Assembly: GCA_004151065.3 (NCBI GenBank)
Contig: NWUY0303886755.1
Location: 1 to 10,611 of the forward strand
Source of the DNA: Larix sibirica
Lineage: Eukaryota; Streptophyta; Pinopsida; Pinales; Pinaceae
Direction of reading: 5' to 3'
Length of the DNA: 10,611 nt
Under the pieces are notes generated by a model. The model saw only the letters and a list, made by a program, of their open reading frames with translations. It was not told the origin of the DNA and ran no database searches. Within the stretch, counting starts at the first letter, position 1. Each line of letters begins with the position of its first letter. The position numbers and the translations under genes are program-made. This document shows positions 1-8,025 of this stretch, piece by piece.

Positions 1-730
1 TATTGGATTTTGTATCGCAATTAATTTTAGAAAAATAGAAATTAAATATTTATGGTTTATCCGCTGCACTAAAAATAAAGTAATTAGCCTTAGAGAGCTA
101 ATGATATGTCAGTTTTTTGTTTGTTAAAAAGCAAAGAGAAGGTCACATAGTGAATGGATGCATATTTGATGAAGGCTGAATACTTAATTTTTCAATAAAT
201 TTGGTTTATAATACTTGTGTTGAATGTTAAATTGTTGGTTACTCTAAATTTTGAAAAGAAAAATACACATGCATTCTTTATAAATATGCTCGAATTTAAA
301 TTCCTGAAAGTGACCACCCAAGCTATAAATCTCTTCATAGATTTCTCGATTTCTAGAAGAGATTTAAAATAAAGAAGAAATTTTCTAGGATGTCTCCTCA
401 GTTTCATCCACTCAATAACTAATTTAGAGTCCCTAAATACCTATAGTTTTTGTACGCCCTTCATAATTTCCAAGCCCAAAGATAACCATATTAAAGTAGA
501 ATGAAGTTAATATCAATGTGTAAATGTAGAAATCAAGTTTGCTTTGTTCACGTCACTGTCATTTACGTTATGGGTATGAAAGTTGTTTTTCTCACCCATA
601 ATTATTTAGTGTCAAATTTCTATTTTTAGCGGTAACTATCAACCACTATAATGCAATCCTTTTCAAATATTTATGACGGTATGAAAGCGACAACAACATA
701 TCTATTAAAGTAATAGATTGCTGCGTTGAA
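1..730. other. Stretch without recognisable gene
   Basis: This A+T-rich stretch holds no gene I can recognise. A 71-codon minus-strand reading frame at 192-407 is open and rich in Phe, Lys, Arg and Asn. It matches no family known to me, and that length is not surprising in A+T-rich DNA. I saw no RNA gene and no long repeat here. Confidence 0.5.
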
Positions 731-940
731 AAAAATAGGATATTGCTGGGTTGTTTTTTCTTTTTCAAAGAAAAAAAACATATTTTCATTCAAGAAGAAC
801 AAAAGATAAAGAAAAAAAACATACTTTCATTCAAGAAGAACAAAAGATAAAATCATTAGGAAAATAGGATACTGTGAGATGTTTTTTATTTAAACTTTTT
901 TTTAATTTAAGAAAAACAAAAGATACAATCATTAGGCCCA
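731..940. repeat. Nested tandem repeat: 41-bp unit twice inside a larger degenerate duplication
   Basis: A 41-bp unit at 770-810 is followed directly by a second copy at 811-851, with one visible mismatch (ATATT against ATACT). Each copy begins with G and a run of eight A and ends with ACAAAAGATAAA. A more diverged third version of the end, AAAACAAAAGATACAATCATTAGG, split here as AAAACAAAAGATA then CAATCATTAGG, lies at 913-936. The preceding block, AAATAGGATATTGCTGGG at about 733-750, returns as AAATAGGATACTGTGAG at about 862-878. The simplest reading is that a block of roughly 130 bp duplicated first and the 41-bp unit duplicated later, since the 41-bp copies are nearly identical. No coding potential is seen. 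Confidence 0.85.
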
Positions 941-1870
941 AAGCAATTTTCAAAAGGATCGGTTAAGAGCATTTTTTGAATATGGAGACTAACCATCAAC
1001 CAGAGTTGTTGAGATGGAGAATTAAAGTATATGAAAAAACATGGATTCCAAATCCTTAACAAACAAAAGAATCAGTCAAGCTCACTAAGAGTTGGTTCTA
1101 TTTGGTTTTCATTGGCAATTTGCTATTTCCAAACACTAAGACTACTATGTCAATTACAGTACATTCTTTTTGTTTTTTCAATTTGATAATATTATAATTG
1201 ATTTCTGATATTTAAAAATAGAAGTAAAAAATCAATTTATTTATTGTAGGTGAATTATTTATTATGTTAAACACTTTATATTTATTACCATATGTACATA
1301 TACAATATATTTTATAGAAAAGCAAGAGGATTAAGTATGTATATTCATTCCATAACCAACTAACCATTGTGTTAGTAGGATGTTCATGATCTTTATAAAC
1401 AACCTTTAAAAACATAAAAATCACGATACATATTTATGATGGATTTATATGTTGCTTTATCAAATATTACGAAACAATATATAAGTCCTTATATTAATTG
1501 GGTGTCTAGATAATCTTATTACTATAATGGTTGTTTGGTTTTGAGATGAATGTGTGTGTTTGCTAGGTATGTGTTATATAGGTGTCTTTGTGTGAATTAA
1601 AAAACATTGTAAACAAGATGGTTCATCTAAAATCCTCTATTCCTTTGGGGCTTTGGGAGGTTAAGACTTCAAGAATAAATCCAACAACAAGATCCACGAG
1701 GTGGAAATGTCCTATACCATTGCTAATTAGATTTTTTTGAAATTTGCAAAATCATCATGTGAACCATGAATTAATTGGAGTATCATTGTTTCTTTAGATT
1801 TCCCATTTATTAAACTTCATGAAGCATGGGTACCTAAAAAACTTACTACATGATTGGTTTCTAAACGAAA
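941..1870. other. Stretch without recognisable gene
   Basis: I found no gene, RNA gene or mobile-element domain here. A 70-codon minus-strand frame at 1212-1424 lies in very A+T-rich sequence and resembles no family I know, so I treat it as chance. Confidence 0.5.
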
Positions 1871-1930
1871 CAATACACAAGGTTTATCCACTTGAAATAG
1901 TATTTAGCAATACACAAGGTTTAACCACTT
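1871..1930. repeat. Short direct duplication, 23 bp twice
   Basis: A 23-bp block beginning CAATACACAAGGTTTA at 1871-1893 recurs at 1908-1930 with one mismatch (TATCC against TAACC). The period is 37 bp and the 14-bp spacer is unrelated. This looks like a local duplication from slippage or break repair. Confidence 0.85.
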
Positions 1931-2624
1931 ACCTACCCCAACAAGTGAGCAAATTATTTCTTACCTTGTATTTTTATTAGCTTTTGATAAAATATACTAA
2001 GTAATCAATTTTCAAAATAAGCAACAATCTTTACACAAGAGTTGAGATCAATTAGGACTATGCTTAGGCCACTTATAATGCAATCGAGTAGGCATGTGAG
2101 TAAAAGGGTAAAAGGTTAGTACCTACTCTTTTGTTTTTTATATATATTGATAACAATGATGAAGCCCTCTAACCTTTAGTACCGTTTAATTAAGGTTCCA
2201 ATTAACGAAAAGACAACAACACTACAAGTTGAGACTAGTGTCCATCACCCTCATTTTTTGCTATATTGGAAGGTTAGCTGATGCTTATATAATATTAACA
2301 AAAGATAGTGGATACCACATGCCTTCAAAATTTAACAAACAATGTAACTTCATGTAATCGACAATCTATTGTTATTATTATGTTCCACAAATTATTAGCT
2401 CTAATGCCCTTTTGTTCATTTAACTCAATGGTGAGGGTGCCCCTCAAACCGCTAAAACAATGTTAAAGGAAAAAGAGAAATAGCTATAATGAATTATTTA
2501 CTCATAGTGCATGGCATACAACCACAATGCTCTAAGATAATTTCCATCTCCACCTTATAAATTTGCCCATAAAAATTAACATGCTTTAAATAACAGTCAT
2601 ACATAATTTCAATCCTAATAAACC
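1931..2624. other. Stretch without recognisable gene
   Basis: I see only A+T-rich sequence here, with no open frame of note, no tRNA-like or rRNA-like sequence and no transposon domain on either strand. Confidence 0.45.
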
Positions 2625-2679
2625 TTTATATTACATTAACCTCATGTTAATAATTTTTTATATTACATTAACCTCATGT
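2625..2679. repeat. Short direct duplication, exact 23 bp twice
   Basis: An exact 23-bp block starting TTTATATTACATTAACC lies at 2625-2647 and again at 2657-2679. The period is 32 bp with a 9-bp A/T spacer. Identity across all 23 bases suggests a recent event. Confidence 0.9.
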
Positions 2680-2690
2680 AGAAAAGATGA

Positions 2691-3124
2691 TTGAGTAAGA
2701 AAATGATGTTCGTAGATATAATCTTGGATTCTAAATATTTCATCTTATATCTTATGTGGATTTCAAGATTCGTTCTTTGCAAGCTTGTTCACTATGTGGG
2801 CAACATTGACTTTGTTTTTCTGGCCAAGGAACGTCTCCATTGTAAATTTGATTTATGGGATGTATACGTGAAGGCATTCATAAATTTGGGTATTCCATCT
2901 ATTCAAATATGTGTATAGGAAATACTCTTTCCTTGCCCGCCAGGTGCTTTTATGAAAATGAAAACGAGGATGTTTTTTTCGAGGGCGTTAGAGTTTTTAA
3001 GACCCATATGACTGTAAATCAAATTGGTTCATTTTTTCCTAAGCTAGATGAAAGGGCCAAAGGAGGTGGAGATAACGAGGATTGCAACATGGTGATAGTA
3101 CAAGAGCTTTTAAGGATCCAGTGA
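2691..3124 (+). other. Two overlapping unrecognised reading frames, doubtful coding
   Basis: Two plus-strand frames overlap by 64 bases: 2691-2918 (75 codons, first codon TTG) and 2855-3124 (89 codons, ATG start). The first is hydrophobic early and ends with a segment containing KFDLWDVYVKAFINLGIPS. The second is mixed and acidic in the middle (FYENENEDVFFEGV), with a Gly-rich patch near its end (KGGGDNED). The local G+C is a little higher than in the flanks. I recognise no domain. A decayed coding sequence with a frame change near 2855-2918 would explain two abutting frames, but chance is equally possible. I therefore do not call a gene. Confidence 0.25.
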
Positions 3125-3541
3125 AATTAAAAACACTAATTCTCAGATTGATTGTATATGCAACCTAGTGAAATTTTTTAACATACATGAATTAGTAGAA
3201 ATCTCGAGATGAATCCATTATCAAGTTAACAAAAGGGGCGTAAATACGTATGCAGAAACAAGACAATTTGTTAAATGCATGAAGGATTGAGATATTTGAG
3301 AAGAATTAGTCAGTGAGTCTAAATTAAGTGCTTACCATGATAAGTTGTCCTTTTGGAAAGTCAGATATGAAAATTCAACCTTGCATCATTTAAGAAATTA
3401 CAAGATTTATGGAAAAGAGTATCCTTACTATGAAGTCGTAACCTGTGTAGTCAACAAGCCAAAATTTATTAGTTAAAAAATGAAAATGTGTAAACTCTGT
3501 ACATATTCAAAAGAGAACAAATGCAAATGAACAATTTACAG
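3125..3541. other. Stretch without recognisable gene, short open frame inside
   Basis: The only item of note is a plus-strand frame without ATG at 3300-3476 (58 codons), containing SAYHDKLSFWKVRYENS and ending in TAA. It matches nothing I know. The rest shows no RNA gene, repeat or mobile-element domain. Confidence 0.4.
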
Positions 3542-3800
3542 TCAAACGACAAATAGAAAAGGGGGTACGCCTCCAAATACCTTGTGTTTCTTGATTTTGT
3601 AGCTGACTGGAAATGCCATCAATAGACCCATTAGATTTTTATTAAGCACGATAACATACTCTAAATAAGAAAGTAACAAAAAGAATCTTACCATTGATGA
3701 CGAGCTCAAACCAAGAACGTTGAGCTAAATTTTCCTCAAAGCCCTTTTTAATTGGTGTAGGAAAGCTCGAACAAAGGTGATGAATTTAAGCATTTACAAG
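3542..3800 (-). other. Overlapping short minus-strand frames with splice-like sites, unrecognised
   Basis: One minus-strand frame starts at ATG 3692-3694 and ends at TGA 3542-3544. It gives 50 residues, hydrophobic at first and including SYKIKKHKVFGGVPPF. A second frame, open from about 3790 downward, contains KKGFEENLAQRSWFELVING. It meets a donor-like GTAAGA at 3686-3691 (minus strand). Further downstream a TTCCAG acceptor-like hexamer and a GTATTT donor-like hexamer lie close together in the same orientation. The picture fits the edge of a decayed spliced gene on the minus strand, but no residue pattern belongs to a family I can name. It could equally be chance. Confidence 0.2.
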
Positions 3801-4456
3801 CATATCTGTAAAATCCCTAGCCGCAATTCGTTGTAAATATCCCCAACATTACAGTCCGAGAATAGGGTGAGGTTATTCGCAAAGAACTTACAGTGGGGTT
3901 GAAGCTAGAAGCTTCACTACTCTCGAGTTTTCCATAGCAGTTTACAAGAAGTAAAGTTAACCAGAGGTAAATGAGATTGACCACGGAAGCATAGTCATAA
4001 AACCGAGCACGAGTACTCCTTCACATAACCAAATTAATACAGTACGTAACTTTCCTCCAGGTATCCTAAACCTTGACATGTGGCAGACATGCAATTATTA
4101 TAGTCACGCCAAGCCTCTAGGTGGAAGGTTAGGCTAGTTGCATCCAAACTGTGTAACCTACAAGAATTGACAACACATTGTCAATGGGTGACAATTATTA
4201 CAAAATTTCTGACAGAATGACAGTCCATTAACATATAAATATTTTTATAGATTTGGTAACTAATACTATGTCATGATATTTTATTTTATATTTTAATTTT
4301 TAGTAATCCGTTCAATGATAAAAAATGTCAAATCAATAGCTCTAGTCCAGTAAATATCAAGACAAAGCGTATTAAAGAAAAACAAAAAATAGCATTATTT
4401 TTGTTAACCTTAATAAATATGATGTTTTATAATGGAATGATTTCAAACTAATTGTA
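3801..4456. other. Stretch without recognisable gene; small inverted repeats at 4167-4195
   Basis: No coding or RNA gene is recognisable. At 4167-4195 three related 7-mers lie side by side: TTGACAA (4167-4173), TTGTCAA (4178-4184) and TGACAAT (4189-4195). The first two form a perfect 7-bp stem with a 4-base loop, and ATTGTCA (4177-4183) can pair instead with TGACAAT. TTGAC is the core of the plant W-box bound by WRKY factors, but no transcription unit nearby supports a regulatory role. Confidence 0.4.
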
Positions 4457-4720
4457 AAAGGTGCCTACGGCAGGGATTAAAAATACGAAACCCCATATAT
4501 TGATTCTCTCATCGATGCACTTGGGAAATTGACTAAAGCCCCATATATTGATACTGTAGACGAGTCAAAGTGGCATGTGTTTTGGGTTGATGAGTGCATC
4601 ATAGCTGAAAATAATCTTGACAACAATTACAAATTAGTGAAAGATGGCTTGCTAGGTCATGTTTATTCTATCAACAACAAGAAGTTCAAATCCTCGAGTG
4701 TCAAACATTTGCAAAAGTTT
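4457..4720 (+). pseudogene. PGL: Remnant of plant 6-phosphogluconolactonase
   Basis: Intact 6-phosphogluconolactonase hydrolyses 6-phosphogluconolactone to 6-phosphogluconate in the oxidative pentose phosphate pathway. This piece shows, in order, KGAY (4457-4468), an in-frame TAA (4478-4480), DSLIDALGKLTKAPYIDTVD, SKWHVFWVDE (4568-4594), NNYKLVKDGLLG, HVYSINN and VKHLQKF. The order and spacing match the N-terminal half of plant PGL. The usual Arg after WVDE is Cys (TGC, 4595-4597). The segment between the NYKL and VYSINN motifs is shorter than normal, and so is the one before KHL. The open frame continues to 4894 without further similarity, and the C-terminal GMGPDGH-type active-site motif is absent. 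No ATG begins the frame. I infer an inactive gene fragment. Confidence 0.75.
4491..4552. repeat. 14-bp microduplication inside the PGL remnant
   Basis: CCCCATATATTGAT occurs at 4491-4504 and again at 4539-4552. The 48-bp offset keeps the reading frame, so the protein shows PYID twice. The sequence between and after the copies is not repeated. The first copy replaces the place where plant PGL normally has its Gly-Gly-Ser motif ahead of the LI segment. A templated insertion during break repair would explain this. Confidence 0.7.
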
Positions 4721-5040
4721 TGTATTACAGGGACATCAAATTTGAAGATAAGGGGAACTGTTTATTCAGTAAATTCAATTGCTTTTCTTCCCATTTATGA
4801 TAATTTTCCATTGGGGGCTGCTTCTGCTTTTATTCTTAGGCTTAGATTCTGGTGGAAACCCGTCAATAAGAGATCATATGCATTTGTCAAATGATGTGGC
4901 AACATACATATTAAAAATATATTAGAGAATATATGAAGTCTAAATTAAGCTCCTTTTCGAAGGATGAAAGTTCATTAGTGTTGGCATCGAGAGCTTTTAA
5001 GTTCCATAACTTTTGGCTAATTTGAAATTAATTTGTTCCA
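4721..5040. other. Sequence downstream of PGL remnant, no recognisable gene
   Basis: The plus-strand frame of the PGL remnant stays open to the TGA at 4892-4894, but its residues (for example FPLGAASAFILRLRFWWKP) show no PGL motif. I checked the other two plus frames for the GMGPDGH-type region and found nothing. From 4895 to 5040 I see only A+T-rich sequence. Confidence 0.4.
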
Positions 5041-5102
5041 GATCTTGTGGAGAAGAATTAGCAAGTGGAAGATCATCTCCGGGTCTTCAAGCAATATTAT
5101 CA

Positions 5103-5543
5103 TCAATTATCTCTAGATTTCCAGGCATAAAAAAAACAGATGGCAGAGCATATCATACCTCCTAATAATTTATTTATGAGCCTAAGTTGGGGAATTTGCT
5201 CTAGTTTTTCAATGCAAAGACCATCAATCAAAGAATTTGTTCCAGATTTCAAGCAGAGGATCGAACAAGAAGCTTTAGATTCCGTGCAACAATTCAAAAT
5301 TATTTCTATTTCTAGTTTGATGTTAGATATTTGCTCCAAGAGTCTAGCAATAGTTGGTTTATGAATTTCTTTATAAATGTTATTATTTTGTAGGTAAAGG
5401 GGGTCTTCAAAGGCCCGAGAGAGGACTTTGAAAGGCAAAGACTTATGTATATTGTAACACTGTGAGCATTTTGCAACATTTTGATCAGAGATTCTTGACA
5501 GTTGTATTATCAGTTTGTATTTTCTCTGTGTTTTCCATTTCAT
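5103..5543 (-). other. Unrecognised 146-codon open frame, longest in the window
   Basis: A minus-strand frame opens with ATG near 5543 and runs 146 codons. It is rich in Ile, Leu, Lys and Ser, with several Cys (CSQC, NCC, ASCSILCLKS). The middle (KEIHKPTIARLLEQISNIK) looks helical and the end (GGMICSAICFFYAW) is hydrophobic. It resembles no family I can name. On the plus strand two other frames are open for shorter lengths: 5140-5364, and one at about 5041-5157 that includes GEELASGRSSPGLQAILSS and follows a TTCCAG acceptor-like site near 5040. The true coding strand, if any, is unclear. An old retroelement or gene fragment is possible. An intact gene is unlikely, since no supporting exon, promoter or second domain was found. 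Confidence 0.25.
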
Positions 5544-5710
5544 TTCTTCTTGCTTGGATGTTACGAGAGTTGAGGATCAATTATTTCGCATGAATTACAG
5601 ATTATTAATGCAATGGAGGATTCATTGTGTCTGCCTATAATTCATGTTTCATATTCAAGTATCTTTAATTCATTCTCAAAAGGGATTCTTGTTTATTGAC
5701 TATTCTATCT

Positions 5711-5758
5711 GTGAATGCACAAAATGAATCTAGGATAGGGCATTTTGTGATTCATTTT
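5711..5758. repeat. Imperfect hairpin with two alternative stems
   Basis: TGAAT-G-CACAAAATG (5712-5726) pairs with CATTTTGTG-ATTCA (5741-5754), leaving one bulged G and a 14-base loop, a 14-bp stem. A competing exact 10-bp stem pairs AAAATGAATC (5721-5730) with GATTCATTTT (5749-5758). Both use the same bases, so only one can form at a time. No gene or terminator context is visible. It may be the core of a very short inverted-repeat element. Confidence 0.75.
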
Positions 5759-6127
5759 TGTCTTCTTATTCCCCTCTACTTGTTAAAGAATGACCATTTC
5801 ATCTGATATGCAGTTTAATCGCCTCTGATTTATAGAATGTTAATGAAAGAACTCCATGCCCAATGATCTTTGACTCTTTCCCTTTCTCATCCAGCCTACC
5901 TGATCCACCATCTTAACCAAACATCAAAACCTTTTTCAAGATGTGCTAGACTTTGTTCTTCTGCAGTTAAAGAGAAAACTTTAACGCTAACAGTTACCAT
6001 GATGACAGAAATAATTCCTAGTGACTAGGGTTAGATCATTGAGGGAAAAAGATTGAAGAGTAACTACTCTACTTCCCAAATTTAATTAATCACTCTAAGA
6101 TTCAGCAAAAAAAGAGATTAGAAATAC
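5759..6127. other. Stretch without recognisable gene
   Basis: I found no gene, RNA gene or repeat here. The sequence is slightly less A+T-rich than the surroundings, but all frames are broken. Confidence 0.4.
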
Positions 6128-6133
6128 CTTAGG

Positions 6134-6535
6134 CTAGTTGGATGCTTGTTGTAGTTTGTAATCCCAATAAATGATCTCTTTCGCAAGTCCAATCCACACT
6201 GAACCTGCACTCAAACAAACAAGGAACCTTTCTCAAATATTTTCAACCATATGTATATATAATCAATCAAATGCAAAATCATAATTGAAGAAAAATAACT
6301 ACCTTCAAGCACAACAAATCCACCTCCGATATACTAATTCATAAGCATAGAAATCAAGACATAGTTCCGGGGATAAGTAGAGAGATCTTAATTTATTAAT
6401 AAAAAGTAAAAAACAAGTTAGTTTACCTGAATCTTGCTGAGGCACCTTCTTCACTAGGTTCTGGATTCCTCTATCCCAAACCACTCGTGGAAAACCATCC
6501 CATTCTTGATTTTTGATCATGAAAGTATGAGACAA
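6134..6535 (-). other. Possible two-exon gene end with a 222-base intron, unrecognised
   Basis: On the minus strand an ATG at 6533-6535 would open a frame containing NQEWDGFPRVVWDRGIQNL and VKKVPQQDS. At 6426 a donor-like CAG|GTAAAC occurs, and at 6205 an acceptor-like GTGCAG. Removing 6205-6426 joins the frame through a Gly codon into GSVWIGLAKEIIYWDYKL and on to a TAG at 6134-6136. A second frame is also open across the same junction (PEPSEEGASARFRFSVDW), which weakens the coding claim. A further donor-like AAG|GTATTT lies at 6127. I recognise no domain. This could be part of a real or decayed gene, a spliced non-coding transcript, or chance. Confidence 0.3.
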
Positions 6536-6540
6536 TGTTT

Positions 6541-7175
6541 TTTGGAATTAGGATCCCAACTTAGACTCAAAGAAACAAATTACTAGAAACAATGGTTTTT
6601 GATGGGAAAAGGACCATATAAGTAACATGCAATCACTTCTTGATCCTCCTGCATAAAGGTGTTTAATCACCATGGTGCCCCTTCTCCAATAAATGGCCTT
6701 CTTTTATACTCTTGGGAGTTGGTTCAAGTAGTTAGTATGAGTTTCTAACAATCTCCAAATGTACGGACCACAATAATCTTGCTCAGTAACATGCATTTAA
6801 TGTATATTTATTATTTTTTTGCACTTTTTGGAGTACCCTTGTGCTTTGCTTTAAGGAAGGACACAAGGCCCCATATTTTGCCTTAGGGAAAGGTGTGGGG
6901 ATTAAGCAAACAATGGTTTTTTAACAAGATACTCAATGATTCAAAGGGAAAATATAGCTGGTAACTATTACAAGTTGTTAAGGCTCTAACCGTGATCCAT
7001 TATTAGTATATCAATTATGGTTAGGTCAACTTTGTAGTAGGTTAGATTCTGATCACTTCATCTCCTATTTATAAAAAAGTAGATTCATTTGTATAATCAT
7101 CTCATATTGTCGTGTGAATTTGATAAATTTTAAAAGTAGTGTTTCCCCTAAAGGAGGCTTCCCATGCACATTTGT
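6541..7175. other. Stretch without recognisable gene; small inverted repeat at 6837-6868
   Basis: No gene is recognisable. CCTTGTG (6837-6843) and CACAAGG (6862-6868) form a 7-bp inverted repeat with an 18-base loop. On the minus strand a TATAAAA at about 6701-6707 lies upstream of an ATG in CACCATGG context (about 6670), whose frame is 42 codons long and unrecognised. It is too weak to call a promoter. Confidence 0.4.
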
Positions 7176-7177
7176 NN
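7176..7177. other. Two undetermined bases (NN)
   Basis: Two N are present in the given sequence. They mark unresolved bases or a tiny assembly gap. They lie 2 bases before a 13-position inverted repeat and 23 bases before an 11-A homopolymer, both of which can hamper sequencing. Confidence 0.95.
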
Positions 7178-7179
7178 AT

Positions 7180-7230
7180 CAAATTTCTTGAGTTTAAATT
7201 AAAAAAAAAAATTACACCTCAAGAAATTGG
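7180..7230. repeat. Inverted repeat around an A-rich loop
   Basis: CAAATTTCTTGAG (7180-7192) and CTCAAGAAATTGG (7218-7230) pair over 11 consecutive bases plus one more beyond a mismatch. The 25-base loop contains 11 consecutive A at 7201-7211. No gene flanks it. It could be a relic of a small inverted-repeat transposon. Confidence 0.8.
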
Positions 7231-7247
7231 ATCCCTCTCGATGCTTG

Positions 7248-7274
7248 ATAGATCCAAGTTTGAGATGGATCTAT
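7248..7274. repeat. Second inverted repeat, perfect 8-bp stem
   Basis: ATAGATCC (7248-7255) and GGATCTAT (7267-7274) form a perfect 8-bp stem with an 11-base loop, only 17 bases from the preceding inverted repeat. Confidence 0.75.
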
Positions 7275-7289
7275 ATTGAGTTACAAACA

Positions 7290-7630
7290 ACAAATCACCT
7301 TAAAAAATTAATATATATATATACTTCCAAGTGTTATAAAACTTTATTTTTTTAGTGTCCATGTTATACTCCAAGATTGAAATTAAAATTTGGATCAATT
7401 TTCATCTCATATTATAATTCTACAAAACTTTAAATATATATAGAGATAGTAGTGCTAGTTGAAACAAATCACCTTACGAAGTTACCATATATACTTCAAA
7501 ATGTTATAAAACTTTATTTTTAGTCTCCATTTTGTACTCCAAAATTGAAATTAAAATTTGGATAGATTTTCTTCTCACATTATAAGATACAAAACATTAA
7601 ACATATATAGAGATAGATAATGCCAGTTGG
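7290..7630. repeat. Tandem duplication, two units of about 170 bp
   Basis: Unit one (7290-7463) and unit two (7464-7630) begin with ACAAATCACCTTA and share GTTATAAAACTTTATTTTT, TTGAAATTAAAATTTGGAT and a final GAGATAGTAGTGCTAGTTG / GAGATAGATAATGCCAGTTG. They differ by scattered substitutions and small indels, and unit two has a shorter TA run. This shows an older duplication. The unit has no open frame. Confidence 0.9.
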
Positions 7631-7707
7631 ATTAATATTTTAAATTACAGTCTTTAATGTGACATTATAAATATACAGAACGTGAAACATATATTTAGGT
7701 TGCTTAA

Positions 7708-7750
7708 TGCTGAGAATTAAGCTTGTTTTTGCTGAGAATTAAGCTTGTTT
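7708..7750. repeat. Exact 21-bp tandem duplication
   Basis: A 21-bp block beginning TGCTGAGAATTAAGCTTG lies at 7708-7728 and again at 7730-7750, identical and separated by one T. Exact identity implies a recent event. Confidence 0.9.
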
Positions 7751-7879
7751 CGTTGTTTTGACAAAGTAGTAGGATTATCTTTTTGGACAACCTTTGAGTT
7801 GTATAAATTAATTGCTATTTAGCTTTTTGTTGATACGGTAAGTGTTTTTATCTATTCATTTGATGAGTAACTGAATAAT

Positions 7880-8025
7880 ATAACTTTGTTTCTATAATAA
7901 AGTTATGATTTTTTTCTATAGAAAAAATAAATAATATTAATTGAAATCACCTATTATAACTTTGATTTTCTTATTAAAAATATTAAATTTATGGCTTTTT
8001 TCTATGATAAAAAAAGATAATGCTA
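7880..8025. repeat. Degenerate duplication with palindromes
   Basis: A block running from ATAACTTTG through TTTTTTCTAT to AAATAAT (about 7880-7937) has a diverged second version at about 7957-8021 (ATAACTTTGATTTTC, then TTATGGCTTTTTTCTATGA). The first copy contains a perfect 18-base palindrome, TTTTTTCTATAGAAAAAA (7910-7927), and an 8-bp stem, ATAACTTT (7880-7887) with AAAGTTAT (7899-7906). No coding frame is present. Confidence 0.65.

Noticed and set aside
192-407. 71-codon minus-strand reading frame
   Set aside because: No recognisable motif, and this length is expected by chance in a window of this composition.
1212-1424. 70-codon minus-strand reading frame
   Set aside because: Very A+T-rich with biased residues (Ile, Tyr, Asn, Lys, Phe), as random A+T-rich DNA gives.
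4167-4195. W-box cluster as a promoter
   Set aside because: TTGAC cores are common, and no transcription unit can be assigned to them.
5140-5364. 74-codon plus-strand frame as a gene
   Set aside because: It lies opposite the longer minus-strand frame, and a third frame is also partly open. I could not choose a coding strand, so it is only mentioned there.
5380-5620. Possible LTR end of a retrotransposon
   Set aside because: The T-rich stretch resembles some LTR 3' regions in texture, but I found no TG...CA ends, primer-binding site, polypurine tract or second LTR.
6660-6710. TATAAAA and CACCATGG on the minus strand as a gene start
   Set aside because: The TATA-like site is only about 35 bases from the ATG, too close for a normal plant leader, and the frame is short and unrecognised.
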